From NCBI RefSeq assembly GCF_001672295.1, contig NZ_JXMS01000032.1, positions 1 through 44,208 of the forward strand: a stretch of DNA of 44,208 nucleotides, written 5' to 3'. This DNA is from Halodesulfovibrio spirochaetisodalis. GTDB lineage: Bacteria; Desulfobacterota; Desulfovibrionia; Desulfovibrionales; Desulfovibrionaceae. Position 1 is the stretch's first letter, and each line of letters begins with the position of its first letter. The notes under the pieces are model-generated. The model had not been told where the DNA came from, did no database searches, and saw only the letters and a list, made by a program, of their open reading frames with translations. The translations under genes and the position numbers were made by a program. Of this stretch, positions 22,723 through 34,685 are shown in pieces.

Positions 22723-24639
22723 ATGGAATATATATCCGCATGCACATTGGACTGCCCAGATTGCTGTTCAGTAATCATCACAACTGATGAAACGAGCCCC
22801 CCTACCATTAAAGGCAACCCTGCGCACCCTGTTACCAAAGGCTTCACTTGCCAGAAAGCGAAGCATGCGCTTTCGCGTATAGCTGCACCCGACCGCATTA
22901 CTACACCGTTGCTGCGTGAAGGATCATCCTTTATCGAAGTATCATGGGAAACAGCGCTTACTACAATCGCCCGCAAAATTGCTTCTCTTCAAGAATCTCC
23001 TGAGCGTATGCTGCATATTCGCGGCTACGGGTTCCGTGGAGTACTTGCCGACACGAGCCGCTACCTTTTCAGGCAGCTTGGTGCTTCCGCAACTCGCGGT
23101 GCGCTATGTGATAATGCAATTATGGAAGCAGCTGAACAGGACTTCGGTACTATTGACCAGAACAATTACACTGAACTCCTGAATGCAGACTGTATTGTAA
23201 ACTGGGGACGTGATGTTCTGCGCTCTTCTATTCACACAGCTGCACTGCTCAAAGAAGCCCGTGCAAACGGATGTAAAATGCTCAGCATTTCTCCTGTCTC
23301 TTCGGAAGAAGGAATGCGCATTCATGTAAGCGATACACATATCCAGATTCGTCCGGGCACAGATCGCTTTTTTGCAGCAGCAATCATAAAGCGCCTCGTT
23401 GAAGGCGGAATTTCAGATTCCATTATTGACCGGATATCAAACGGGTCTGAATTTATAGATTACATCAACACGTTGAATGAAACCCACCTGCTGCAAGCAT
23501 GTGGTGCAAGCAAGCAACAGCTTGATCTGGCAACGGAAATTTTTGAAAATGAAAACATGGCGGTTTCCAGCATTGTTGGCTGGGGACTGCAACGCTATAC
23601 CTATGGCGGAGAGAATGTCAGGTATATTAACGCACTGTGCATGCTTTCCGGAAACGTGGGGAAAAAAGGAGCTGGCAGCTACTGCGGATTCTGTTCCAAC
23701 AGAAACTTCAACACTGCATGGCGTTCCGGAGGACGTAATGCGAGAAAGTTGTTACTCCCACGGCTGGCAGACGAAATTTTTGAAGCAGGCGACATAGATT
23801 TTCTTTGGTGTGAGGGAACCAACATAGTCAACCAAGCTCCTGATGCCGCAAACATCGCAAAAGCATTCCGCACTGTTGGCATGGTTGTCGTTGTTGACGC
23901 ATTTATGACCGATACTGCAAAGCGTGCGGATATTATCCTACCCTGCGCACTGATGCATGAACGCGAAGAGGTTCTGGCGTCATACTATCACTCCTATGTC
24001 CAATACAGTGCAAAAGTGTTCGATCCCGCAGGAGAAGCACGGTCTACCTACGATATTGCAAACGACCTTGCTCAACGACTGGGTATAACACTCCCTGACA
24101 AAGAAGATATTCTTACACAAGCGCTTTCTACAAAGGTTATTACCAACCTGACGCCGAATCCATTACAAGCAATCCGCTCACAAGGCTACCTTTCTACAGA
24201 CCGCAAAGATATCGCATTTGAGAATATGAAATTTGGACACTTCGATGGCAAGTACTGCTGTCCCGAAGCACTGCATGACGAGCCGGAGACGAATCCCAAC
24301 TATCCTCTGTCCCTTCAATCTCTAATCAACAAAGAGTATGAGCATTCACAAATACCTGAAGAGGCGCAGCAGGAAGTATTGTCAGCCTATGTACACCCTG
24401 AGACATTAGCACGGTTTAACATTGCTGGAGAAAGACAGGCATACATAGTCTCTCCTGTCGGGAAATTGCCTGTTAAGACAGTACATGATTCATCAGTACA
24501 CCCTGAGTCTGTTGTTGTCCGCCGAGGAGGTTGGATGATGTTTAACCGCTGTGCCAACGCCATTATTGAAGCCCATATTACTGATCTTGGAGAAAACGCA
24601 GCCTTCTATAGCCAAAAAGTTCGACTGGAACCAATGTAA
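22723..24639 (+). CDS. Molybdopterin-dependent oxidoreductase, substrate unknown
   Basis: A 638-residue COG0243-type Mo/W-bis-MGD enzyme. It has an N-terminal 4Fe-4S site (C7-x3-C11-x3-C15-x27-C43), MGD-binding segments (NADCIVNWGRDVLRSS, ISPVSSEEG, HIQIRPGTDRFFAAA) and a C-terminal molydopterin-dinucleotide-binding domain ending near RRGGWM.FNRCANAI. A Cys in RGALCDNAIM sits in the region that can ligand the metal. There is no Tat signal, so the enzyme is cytoplasmic. The ATG at 22723 has AAGGA upstream; a TTG at 22696 is not preferred. The nearby ferredoxin and flavoprotein genes are likely redox partners. The substrate cannot be assigned. Confidence 0.85.
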   Translation: MEYISACTLDCPDCCSVIITTDETSPPTIKGNPAHPVTKGFTCQKAKHALSRIAAPDRITTPLLREGSSFIEVSWETALTTIARKIASLQESPERMLHIRGYGFRGVLADTSRYLFRQLGASATRGALCDNAIMEAAEQDFGTIDQNNYTELLNADCIVNWGRDVLRSSIHTAALLKEARANGCKMLSISPVSSEEGMRIHVSDTHIQIRPGTDRFFAAAIIKRLVEGGISDSIIDRISNGSEFIDYINTLNETHLLQACGASKQQLDLATEIFENENMAVSSIVGWGLQRYTYGGENVRYINALCMLSGNVGKKGAGSYCGFCSNRNFNTAWRSGGRNARKLLLPRLADEIFEAGDIDFLWCEGTNIVNQAPDAANIAKAFRTVGMVVVVDAFMTDTAKRADIILPCALMHEREEVLASYYHSYVQYSAKVFDPAGEARSTYDIANDLAQRLGITLPDKEDILTQALSTKVITNLTPNPLQAIRSQGYLSTDRKDIAFENMKFGHFDGKYCCPEALHDEPETNPNYPLSLQSLINKEYEHSQIPEEAQQEVLSAYVHPETLARFNIAGERQAYIVSPVGKLPVKTVHDSSVHPESVVVRRGGWMMFNRCANAIIEAHITDLGENAAFYSQKVRLEPM

Positions 24640-24640
24640 T

Positions 24641-24675
24641 AAAAAAACGTGAGTCAAACTGACTCACGTTTTTTT
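24641..24675. terminator. Bidirectional terminator between Mo enzyme and nadE
   Basis: The stem AAACGTGAGTC / GACTCACGTTT with loop AAACT is flanked by A7 and T7. It serves both convergent genes. Confidence 0.95.
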
Positions 24676-24698
24676 ATGCTCAAGATCACCTGTCAGCA

Positions 24699-26348
24699 CT
24701 ATACATAGCTGACACGGCTTGCAACAGGCATTCGCCAACCGGTACCAAAAGCACGGTCTGTAATCCGCAACCCGGGAGCTGCCTGTCTGCGTTTGAACTC
24801 AGAAATCTTTACAAGCCACAAAACACGTTCTACGTCTTCACGGGCATGTCCCTGAGAGATGATAGCTTCTTTACTCAAACGTTCATCAATATATTTATGA
24901 AGAATTGCATCCAGCTCTTCATACTCCGGCAGGGAGTCAGAATCCTTCTGGTCAGGACGTAGCTCTGCAGATGGAGCTTTCTCAATAATCTCTACCGGAA
25001 TCTTTTCACCGCAGTTTGTATTTACCCATCGGCAAACATTCCAGACCAGCGTTTTCGGTACATCTGCAATAACAGCCAGACCACCTGCCATGTCACCATA
25101 AATGGTGCAGTAGCCAACAGCCAGCTCGGACTTGTTGCCTGTAGTCAACAATAGTGCACCAAACTTATTGGATATTGCCATAAGCAGATTGCCTCGAATA
25201 CGTGCCTGAAGATTTTCCTCAGTCACATCTGTATTGGCACCTTCAAACACAGGCTCAAGAGAACCAAGAAATGCAGAAAGCATTGGCTCAATTTCAATCG
25301 TCTCAGTACAAATGCCAAGGCGTTTAGCAAGGTCAAGTGAATCATCAATGCTGCCCTGACTGGAATATGGTGAAGGCATGAGCACCCCGATCACATTGTC
25401 TGCACCGAGAGCTTCCGCCGCAACTGCTGCTGTAAGGGCTGAATCTACGCCACCTGACAGGCCAAGTACGACCTTGGAAAAGCCACATTTGCGGACGTAA
25501 TCACGAGTACCAAGAACTAAAGCATTCCATGTCTGTGCTTCATCACAGAGATTTTCCTGCTCTATCCGGCCAGAGTTGCCAGCAACATCTACAATCAGGA
25601 CATCTTCATCAAAGGCCTTTGCTTTGCCGATAAGAGTCCCGTCTGCAGCATAGGCAAGACTTTTCCCGCCGAAAATCAGGTCATCATTCCCGCCGATCTG
25701 GTTTACATACAGAAACGGCAAGTCGTAATGGCGCGCCATAGAGGAAAGCATTTCTTCACGAACAAACTGCTTACCCAAAGTAAACGGCGAAGCAGAAAGA
25801 TTTATGATAAGTTCTGCATCCTCTTCAACCAACGCCCCGAGGGGGTCTTGCGTATACCTTCTGTGTTCTTTCCAGTACGACTTGTCATTCCAGATATCTT
25901 CACAGATAGTTACGCCGATCTTGCGTCCGTTGATGGTCACAAGACCAAGCATTTTTCCCTGTTCAAAATATCTGTTCTCATCAAAGACATCATATGTCGG
26001 AAGCAACGTTTTATGTGCAACGATCGAGTAATTTCCATTCTCGATTAACGCAGCGGCATTAAAAACCGGCTTACCAATGCTGTCAGGGTTGTGGATAGGT
26101 ACACCGACCAGTGTCGGTGGCATATCTTTTAACTCAACAGCCAGTGCTTTCAGAGAATTCTGACAACCGTTAATAAAATCCTCACGCAATAATAAATCGC
26201 GTGGAGGATACCCGCACACAGAGAGTTCTGGAGTCACACAAAGCTGTGCTCCATCTTTGGCAGCTTGTTTTACTGCTTCAGCAATTTTAGTAATATTGCC
26301 AGAAACATCACCCACAACAGGGTTAAGCTGAAGAAGCGCTACTTTCAT
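24699..26348 (-). CDS. nadE: Glutamine-dependent NAD+ synthetase
   Basis: A 549-residue two-domain enzyme. The N-terminal nitrilase-type glutaminase (about 1-255) shows the Glu-Lys-Cys triad in TPELSVCGYP, HKTLLPTYDVFDE and VTICEDIWND. The C-terminal synthetase (about 270-549) has the PP-loop LSGGVDSALTAAVA and later GDMAGGLAVIADVPKT. It converts deamido-NAD to NAD using glutamine. The ATG overlaps the last base of the dapB stop (TAATG), so the two are translationally coupled. Confidence 0.95.
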   Translation of the reverse strand: MKVALLQLNPVVGDVSGNITKIAEAVKQAAKDGAQLCVTPELSVCGYPPRDLLLREDFINGCQNSLKALAVELKDMPPTLVGVPIHNPDSIGKPVFNAAALIENGNYSIVAHKTLLPTYDVFDENRYFEQGKMLGLVTINGRKIGVTICEDIWNDKSYWKEHRRYTQDPLGALVEEDAELIINLSASPFTLGKQFVREEMLSSMARHYDLPFLYVNQIGGNDDLIFGGKSLAYAADGTLIGKAKAFDEDVLIVDVAGNSGRIEQENLCDEAQTWNALVLGTRDYVRKCGFSKVVLGLSGGVDSALTAAVAAEALGADNVIGVLMPSPYSSQGSIDDSLDLAKRLGICTETIEIEPMLSAFLGSLEPVFEGANTDVTEENLQARIRGNLLMAISNKFGALLLTTGNKSELAVGYCTIYGDMAGGLAVIADVPKTLVWNVCRWVNTNCGEKIPVEIIEKAPSAELRPDQKDSDSLPEYEELDAILHKYIDERLSKEAIISQGHAREDVERVLWLVKISEFKRRQAAPGLRITDRAFGTGWRMPVASRVSYV

Positions 26349-27127
26349 TAGATCATATCCGACATAGAATAAAGTTTTCCTGCCTCACGTCCGGCAAGCC
26401 AGTATGCTGCTCGTAGAGCACCTGCTGCAAAGGTTTCACGGGAGTGAGCGTGATGTGTGATTTCGATACGTTCTCCCGGCCCCATTGCATATACAGTATG
26501 CACACCCACAACATCACCGCCACGGATAGTCTGAATTCCAATTTCTTCTTTAGGACGTTCGCCGATCATTCCTTCACGGTGGTAGTTGGCTACCGTATCA
26601 AGATCCCAGTTCTTTGCTTTTGCAAGGCATTCAGCAAGGCGCATTGCCGTGCCGCTCGGTGAGTCTTTTTTCTTATTATGGTGCAATTCAACCATTTCAA
26701 GATCGTACTCTTCACCAAGAATCTTGACTAATTCAGGCAGGATACAAGTAAGAGCATGCACGCCTACACTTGTGTTAGGTGCCCAAAACATAGGAGATGT
26801 TTTAGCCAGCCCTTCAAGTTCAGCCCGCTCTTCATTTGTTAAACCAGTAGTCCCCATCACAATCGGAGTCTTATGTTTTGCTGCAACCTTTGCATGTTCC
26901 AAACTTGCAGCCGGAGAAGTAAAGTCGATAATAACAGCCTGATCTAGTTTACCAAGCAAGGAATCCAAATCTGTCGCAACTTCACAGCCATACTGTTTCA
27001 GGCTTGCTTCGTGTCCCTTACGCGCTACAACGGCAGCAAGCTCGTACTTTTCACCTTCTTGCGCCAGACGCGCAATAGTTGCACCCATACGACCATTAGC
27101 ACCCATTACGACAATAGAAACACTCAT
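26348..27127 (-). CDS. dapB: 4-hydroxy-tetrahydrodipicolinate reductase
   Basis: A 259-residue enzyme of lysine and diaminopimelate synthesis. It has the NAD(P)-binding GANGRMG near the N-terminus and the family signature ELHHNKKKDSPSGTA with the catalytic His/Lys, then the C-terminal tetramerisation domain. ATG 27127 is preceded by GGAGGAAG, a near-perfect ribosome site; the longer reading to 27157 is rejected. It is the first gene of dapB-nadE. Confidence 0.95.
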   Translation of the reverse strand: MSVSIVVMGANGRMGATIARLAQEGEKYELAAVVARKGHEASLKQYGCEVATDLDSLLGKLDQAVIIDFTSPAASLEHAKVAAKHKTPIVMGTTGLTNEERAELEGLAKTSPMFWAPNTSVGVHALTCILPELVKILGEEYDLEMVELHHNKKKDSPSGTAMRLAECLAKAKNWDLDTVANYHREGMIGERPKEEIGIQTIRGGDVVGVHTVYAMGPGERIEITHHAHSRETFAAGALRAAYWLAGREAGKLYSMSDMI

Positions 27128-27235
27128 GTTCTTCCTCCGGTTTTTCTTAAGTCTCAAGCGGTACGATATCTATACAAAGTTCTTTGCACAGCTCCGCAAA
27201 AAGACGTAACTCCCTGACCCCGAAAAAAGGAGTTT

Positions 27236-30426
<3,191 letters not shown>

Positions 30427-31485
30427 ATGACGAATGTATCACGACGAGGCTTCCTAAAAATGTGTGGCGCTGTTGCCGCTACTCTCGGCCTTGAGGCAAG
30501 CATGGTTCCACAAATTGCCAAGGCTCTTACCAGTGACACCCGCCCGCCAGTTGTCTGGTTACATTTTGCCGAATGCACCGGCTGCAGCGAAGCTTTCCTC
30601 CGTGCTGAAAATCCGGGTGTTGAAGACATATTATTTGATGTTCTCAATGTTACGTATCACGAAACCCTTCAAGTTGCGTGCGGAGAAAAAGCAGAACACA
30701 ACCTGAACGAGACAATCGCCAATCATGAGGGCGAATTTATCTGCATTGTTGAAGGTGCCATTCCTACTGCAGATAATGGTGTATACGGCACCGTAGGCGG
30801 CCGCACCATGCTTGAGATTGCACAGGCAGTCATCCCTAAGGCAAAACACACTATTTGCTTTGGCACCTGCTCTGCCTTTGGCGGACTCCCTGCAGCAGCA
30901 CCAAACCCCACTGGAGCAAAGGGTGTAAAAGATGCCATCGGTGTGGATACCATCAACATCACAGGCTGCCCACCAAGTCCACTAAACCTTGTTGCTTGTA
31001 TAACTAACTATCTTTTGTACAACCAGATGCCTGCACGCCGTCTGGATGGACGCCCTACATTCTGCCACGGAGAGACAATTCACTCCACATGTACAGTTCC
31101 TCACGGCTGTCTGGAAGGCTATAACTGCAAGGGACCGACAACATATAACAACTGCCACACGCAACTGTATAATGGCGAATCGTGGTGCGTACAGGCAGAA
31201 CACCAGTGCATCGGATGTTCAGAAGCTAACTTCTGGGACAACAATGCTCCATTCTACAACCCAATGTGGGATTCCATGTTCCATACCTTCCGCCGGTATG
31301 CCGAGCCGCACGCCGACATGACTACCGCCCAGTGCGCGCCTTGTCATAAAGCAAACAACATGTTTGAAGTAGAAGAATCTCAAGTAGAAAACCCACGAAA
31401 ATTCCAACAGCAAATCCACCTGATCCATAAAATTGAACTGGACAGTACTAAAAAGTGTGCAAAATGCCACACTGACCTTCCATAA
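30427..31485 (+). CDS. [NiFe] hydrogenase small subunit with C-terminal di-haem c-type extension
   Basis: A 352-residue precursor. A Tat signal with SRRGFLK (residues 5-11) and a hydrophobic core is followed by the proximal-cluster site ECTGCSEA (C50, C53), GTCSAFGGLPAA and TGCPPSP. The distal-cluster His/Cys follow in IHSTC and CLEGYNC, and the medial or distal CIGCSEANFWD after them. The stretch between IHSTC and GYNCKGP is about 20 residues shorter than in Desulfovibrio standards. The protein does not end after the cluster domain: about 50 extra residues carry CAPCH (303-307) and CAKCH (344-348) with an HLIH between, so two c-type haems can be attached. These haems would give an electron exit inside the subunit. 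The large-subunit gene follows 55 bp downstream. Confidence 0.92.
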   Translation: MTNVSRRGFLKMCGAVAATLGLEASMVPQIAKALTSDTRPPVVWLHFAECTGCSEAFLRAENPGVEDILFDVLNVTYHETLQVACGEKAEHNLNETIANHEGEFICIVEGAIPTADNGVYGTVGGRTMLEIAQAVIPKAKHTICFGTCSAFGGLPAAAPNPTGAKGVKDAIGVDTINITGCPPSPLNLVACITNYLLYNQMPARRLDGRPTFCHGETIHSTCTVPHGCLEGYNCKGPTTYNNCHTQLYNGESWCVQAEHQCIGCSEANFWDNNAPFYNPMWDSMFHTFRRYAEPHADMTTAQCAPCHKANNMFEVEESQVENPRKFQQQIHLIHKIELDSTKKCAKCHTDLP

Positions 31486-31540
31486 CATTTGTACATATTA
31501 GATATTTTATAGATAACAAAAGATATTTTAAGGATATACA

Positions 31541-33838
31541 ATGCCTAAAGGCTCTTCATCTCCAATCGCTATTGTCACAAGTGTCTCTAATCTAGACATT
31601 AACGAAGGCCAACAAGCCAGCTTTCAAGTCAAACTGGCAGAGCGACCGGCAAGCGATGTTTCAATAAGCGTAAATAGAACAAGCGGAGACGCTGACCTCT
31701 CAGTGGTTTCCGGTGCAACCTTTACAATCAGCCGCCGCAACTACAATACATGGCACACAGTCACTATAGCTGCAGCTGAAGACTCTGATACTGAAAGCAA
31801 TAGCGCTACATTCACCTGTTCCGGTTCAGGACTGACTGCTGCACAAGTCACCGCCACAGAAGTTGATAATGATTCTGCTTCACCTACGTTCAGTATTGTA
31901 GCAGACACCACCGCGGTATCCGTACCAGAGGGCGGTAATGCCACACTGCAGGTAAAACTTTCTGCAGACCCAATGAAAACGACTCTCGTTACCACAGGAT
32001 ACAGCAGTGGCGATGCCGATATCAGCGTTACGGGGGGATCAACATATTACTTTGACTCATCTAACTGGGATCAATATATGCCGATCACTCTTTCGGCAGC
32101 AGCTGATTCCGACGCTGAAAACGGACAAGCTATTTTTGCTATTACTGCTGAAGGGGCACCTTCTGTAAATATTACTGCTACAGAAGCAGACAGCAGCACC
32201 GGAACCACACAGCGCATTGTCATTGATCCTGTTAGCCGTATTGAAGGACATTTGCGAATTGAAGTTGAAACTTCTGGCGGCAAAGTTACCAAAGCATGGT
32301 CTTCTGCAACCATGTTCCGTGGTGTTGAGCCTATCCTTCAAGGACGTGCTCCTCTTGATGCACCACATATTACGCAGCGCCTATGCGGGGTCTGCACATA
32401 CATCCACGGCCTCTGCTCTACTCGTGCCATTGAGGACACTATCAACGTAACCATTACAGACAACGCCCGTATTGTCCGTAACCTTCTGCTCGGTGCCCAG
32501 TTTATGCATGACCATATTGTGCACTTCTATCACCTGAACGGGCTGGACTGGGCAGACATTGTCAGTGCCCTGTCTGCTGATCCTGCTGTTACGCAGTCTC
32601 TTGCATTTAGCACTTCTCCGAATGCTGACCCGATTGATTTTGCAGCGGTTAAAGCTCGCCTTCAGGGTCTCGTTGATACAGGCAACCTTGGACCATTTGC
32701 GAATGCATATTGGGGACACACTGACTACAAACTCAGTCCTGAAGAGAACCTCCTCATCGTTGCTCATTACCTTGAAGCACTCAAAAAGCAATTGGCTGCA
32801 GCACGCATGATGGCAATCCTCGGGGGTAAAAACCCGCATCCACAGTCTGTTGTTGTTGGCGGCGTTACATGCGGTAGTGAACTTTCTGCAGAACGCCTGA
32901 CGCAATTCCGCGCTTACATGGATGAAGTTCGAAAGTTCGTTGAAACAGTATATCTGCCTGATCTTAAGCTGGTTGCTTCCCGCTATCCTGAATGGACTAA
33001 GGTAGGTGGGTTCAGCAACTTTATGTCGTATGGGGAATTCCCTCAGGGAGCTAATGAACCAGCAGATTTTCTGATGCCTCGCGGAGCTATTTTCAATGGT
33101 GACTTCCTTAATGTTCAACCTGTAAATCAGACAGCAATCACTGAGCATGTTGCCCGCTCATGGTACAGCGGAAGCACAGACCGCCATCCTGCCTCCGGTG
33201 AAACAGTGCCTGACTTTACCGGACTGGACACAGAAGACAGATACACTTGGTCAAAAGCTCCTCGCTACAGCGGCGATGCAATGGAGGTAGGCCCTCTTGC
33301 TCGTGTTCTAGTGGGCTATGGACAAGGGAAACCTGAGTTTGTTTCTGCAGTGCAAAGCTTCCTGACCGACACTGGCCTGCAAGAAACTGATCTGCTCTCC
33401 ACACTTGGACGTACTGCAGCACGAGCCATTGAGACCAGAATCATCAGTAACGCTATGCAGAACTGGTTAACAGAACTGGAAACAAACCTTTCTACAGGCA
33501 ACCTCCAGATCTACGAAAATCACACCATGACCTCTGGTAACGGTTTCGCGCTGAACGAAGCTCCACGAGGAGCCTTAGGACACTGGATGACCATTCAGGA
33601 CAATACCATCAATGGGTACCAGATGGTTGTACCTTCTACATGGAACTTCAGCCCCCGCTGCGCTGACAACATTCCGGGCCCGCTGGAAAAATCCCTTGTC
33701 GGTGTACCGATTGCCGATCCTGAAAATCCGGTTGAACTGTTACGTGTGATTCACTCCTTCGACCCTTGCATTGCATGTGGCGTTCATGTCATCGACAAAG
33801 ACAATGGCAAAACTCACAAAGTAGACTTAATGCGATAA
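31541..33838 (+). CDS. [NiFe] hydrogenase large subunit with two N-terminal Calx-beta-like domains
   Basis: A 765-residue protein. Residues about 9-112 and 114-218 are two related beta-sandwich repeats, each with I/VPEGG-type start, SGDADxSV, an NWxx...VTxxAAxDSDxxN and a closing TATExD, the pattern of Calx-beta-like repeats. From residue 224 (QRIVIDPVSRIEGH) a complete hydrogenase catalytic chain follows, with RLCGVCTYIH and C-terminal DPCIACGVH supplying the four Ni-Fe Cys. Sixteen residues follow the His, the usual peptide removed by a maturation protease. Both Ni-site codons are TGC/TGT, so it is not [NiFeSe]. It has no own signal and should be exported with the Tat small subunit. AAGGATATAC precedes the ATG. 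I know of no described hydrogenase with this N-terminal fusion. Confidence 0.93.
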   Translation: MPKGSSSPIAIVTSVSNLDINEGQQASFQVKLAERPASDVSISVNRTSGDADLSVVSGATFTISRRNYNTWHTVTIAAAEDSDTESNSATFTCSGSGLTAAQVTATEVDNDSASPTFSIVADTTAVSVPEGGNATLQVKLSADPMKTTLVTTGYSSGDADISVTGGSTYYFDSSNWDQYMPITLSAAADSDAENGQAIFAITAEGAPSVNITATEADSSTGTTQRIVIDPVSRIEGHLRIEVETSGGKVTKAWSSATMFRGVEPILQGRAPLDAPHITQRLCGVCTYIHGLCSTRAIEDTINVTITDNARIVRNLLLGAQFMHDHIVHFYHLNGLDWADIVSALSADPAVTQSLAFSTSPNADPIDFAAVKARLQGLVDTGNLGPFANAYWGHTDYKLSPEENLLIVAHYLEALKKQLAAARMMAILGGKNPHPQSVVVGGVTCGSELSAERLTQFRAYMDEVRKFVETVYLPDLKLVASRYPEWTKVGGFSNFMSYGEFPQGANEPADFLMPRGAIFNGDFLNVQPVNQTAITEHVARSWYSGSTDRHPASGETVPDFTGLDTEDRYTWSKAPRYSGDAMEVGPLARVLVGYGQGKPEFVSAVQSFLTDTGLQETDLLSTLGRTAARAIETRIISNAMQNWLTELETNLSTGNLQIYENHTMTSGNGFALNEAPRGALGHWMTIQDNTINGYQMVVPSTWNFSPRCADNIPGPLEKSLVGVPIADPENPVELLRVIHSFDPCIACGVHVIDKDNGKTHKVDLMR

Positions 33839-33842
33839 TAAT

Positions 33843-33883
33843 AAAAAAGTCCGTGCTGATTATAACCAGCACGGACTTTTTTT
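33843..33883. terminator. Bidirectional terminator between hydrogenase genes and maturation protease
   Basis: The stem AAAAAAGTCCGTGCTG / CAGCACGGACTTTTTT has an 8-nt loop. It serves the convergent hydrogenase and protease transcripts. Confidence 0.95.
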
Positions 33884-33900
33884 ATACTACAATAACTAAC

Positions 33901-34392
33901 TTATACTTTTTCTGAAAAAGTTCCCCCGAACCCAGCAATCTCCTGAAGAGCTGCTTCACACATGTCACCTAATCGACCAGCAGCCACAGAAGATATTTCA
34001 GTATTCATAGTTTGGTAATCCTCAGGCTCCATTCCGATTACAACAGTATCAGGACGAGTTCCGATCAATTCACAAAAAATCAGTGTATCAACTAAATCTG
34101 TTTGATGCATAGAATTGTTAAAGCCCAGACTCTTACGTAAATCCTCACCCACTAAACGATAGATTGAACCTGCGGATTCATCACCTAATACAGCATCAAG
34201 TACAATAAGCTTGTCGTATTGAATAATATGGTCAATGAGCTTCAGCCCCAACGTACCACCATCCAGTACTGTCACATTCTCTGAAAATTCATATGATGCC
34301 AACAAGTGCTCTGCTGCGCGAACTCCCAGACCCTCGTCTGTATATAGTGTGTTCCCGACCCCGAGAACAAGAATCTTTGCCGGATTCGTCAT
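33901..34392 (-). CDS. Hydrogenase maturation endopeptidase (HyaD/HybD type)
   Basis: A 163-residue M52-family protease: ILVLGVGNTLYTDEGLGVRA at the N-terminus holds the nickel-binding Asp/Glu (DEG), with VLDGGTLGLKLI and LDAVLGDESAG following. It removes the C-terminal peptide after DPCxxCxxH in the large subunit once nickel is inserted. It lies convergent to and just beyond the hydrogenase genes, so it is probably dedicated to this enzyme. ATG 34392 is chosen since GGGGAAGG precedes it; ATG 34404 and TTG 34419 are alternatives. Other hyp genes are absent from the window. Confidence 0.9.
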   Translation of the reverse strand: MTNPAKILVLGVGNTLYTDEGLGVRAAEHLLASYEFSENVTVLDGGTLGLKLIDHIIQYDKLIVLDAVLGDESAGSIYRLVGEDLRKSLGFNNSMHQTDLVDTLIFCELIGTRPDTVVIGMEPEDYQTMNTEISSVAAGRLGDMCEAALQEIAGFGGTFSEKV

Positions 34393-34617
34393 AACCTTCC
34401 CCATCGTTATCTCTAGCAATAAGATATTTATTCGTTACCATACGTACTGTGTGACATAGCATTTAGAAAAAAAGGATGAAATAAATAGCGCTGCGTAATC
34501 TCAATTCTCACAAGATCATATTGAAATCGACTGTCAAAATCAACGCAAAGCTATGTAAAACGACTATCGTTAAAGGTTAGCACACTGCCTCTACTGCAAT
34601 AGATACCAATAAAAAAA

Positions 34618-34665
34618 GCCGCTATGAACACTTGTTTATAAATATAAACAAGTGTTCATAGCGGC
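34618..34665 (-). terminator. Terminator with a perfect 21-bp stem
   Basis: 34618-34638 pairs without mismatch to 34645-34665 (6-nt loop), with seven T next on the minus strand. It terminates the uvrB-channel unit. The length is unusual for an intrinsic terminator. Confidence 0.9.
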
Positions 34666-34685
34666 TTGCAATCCGTATCACCAAT

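Noticed and set aside
32381-33148. A 255-codon minus-strand frame opposite the hydrogenase large subunit
   Set aside because: It is antisense to the conserved catalytic chain and has no recognisable protein features.
33765-33780. [NiFeSe] type hydrogenase
   Set aside because: Both Cys of the C-terminal DPCxxC are TGC/TGT codons, so there is no selenocysteine at the nickel site.
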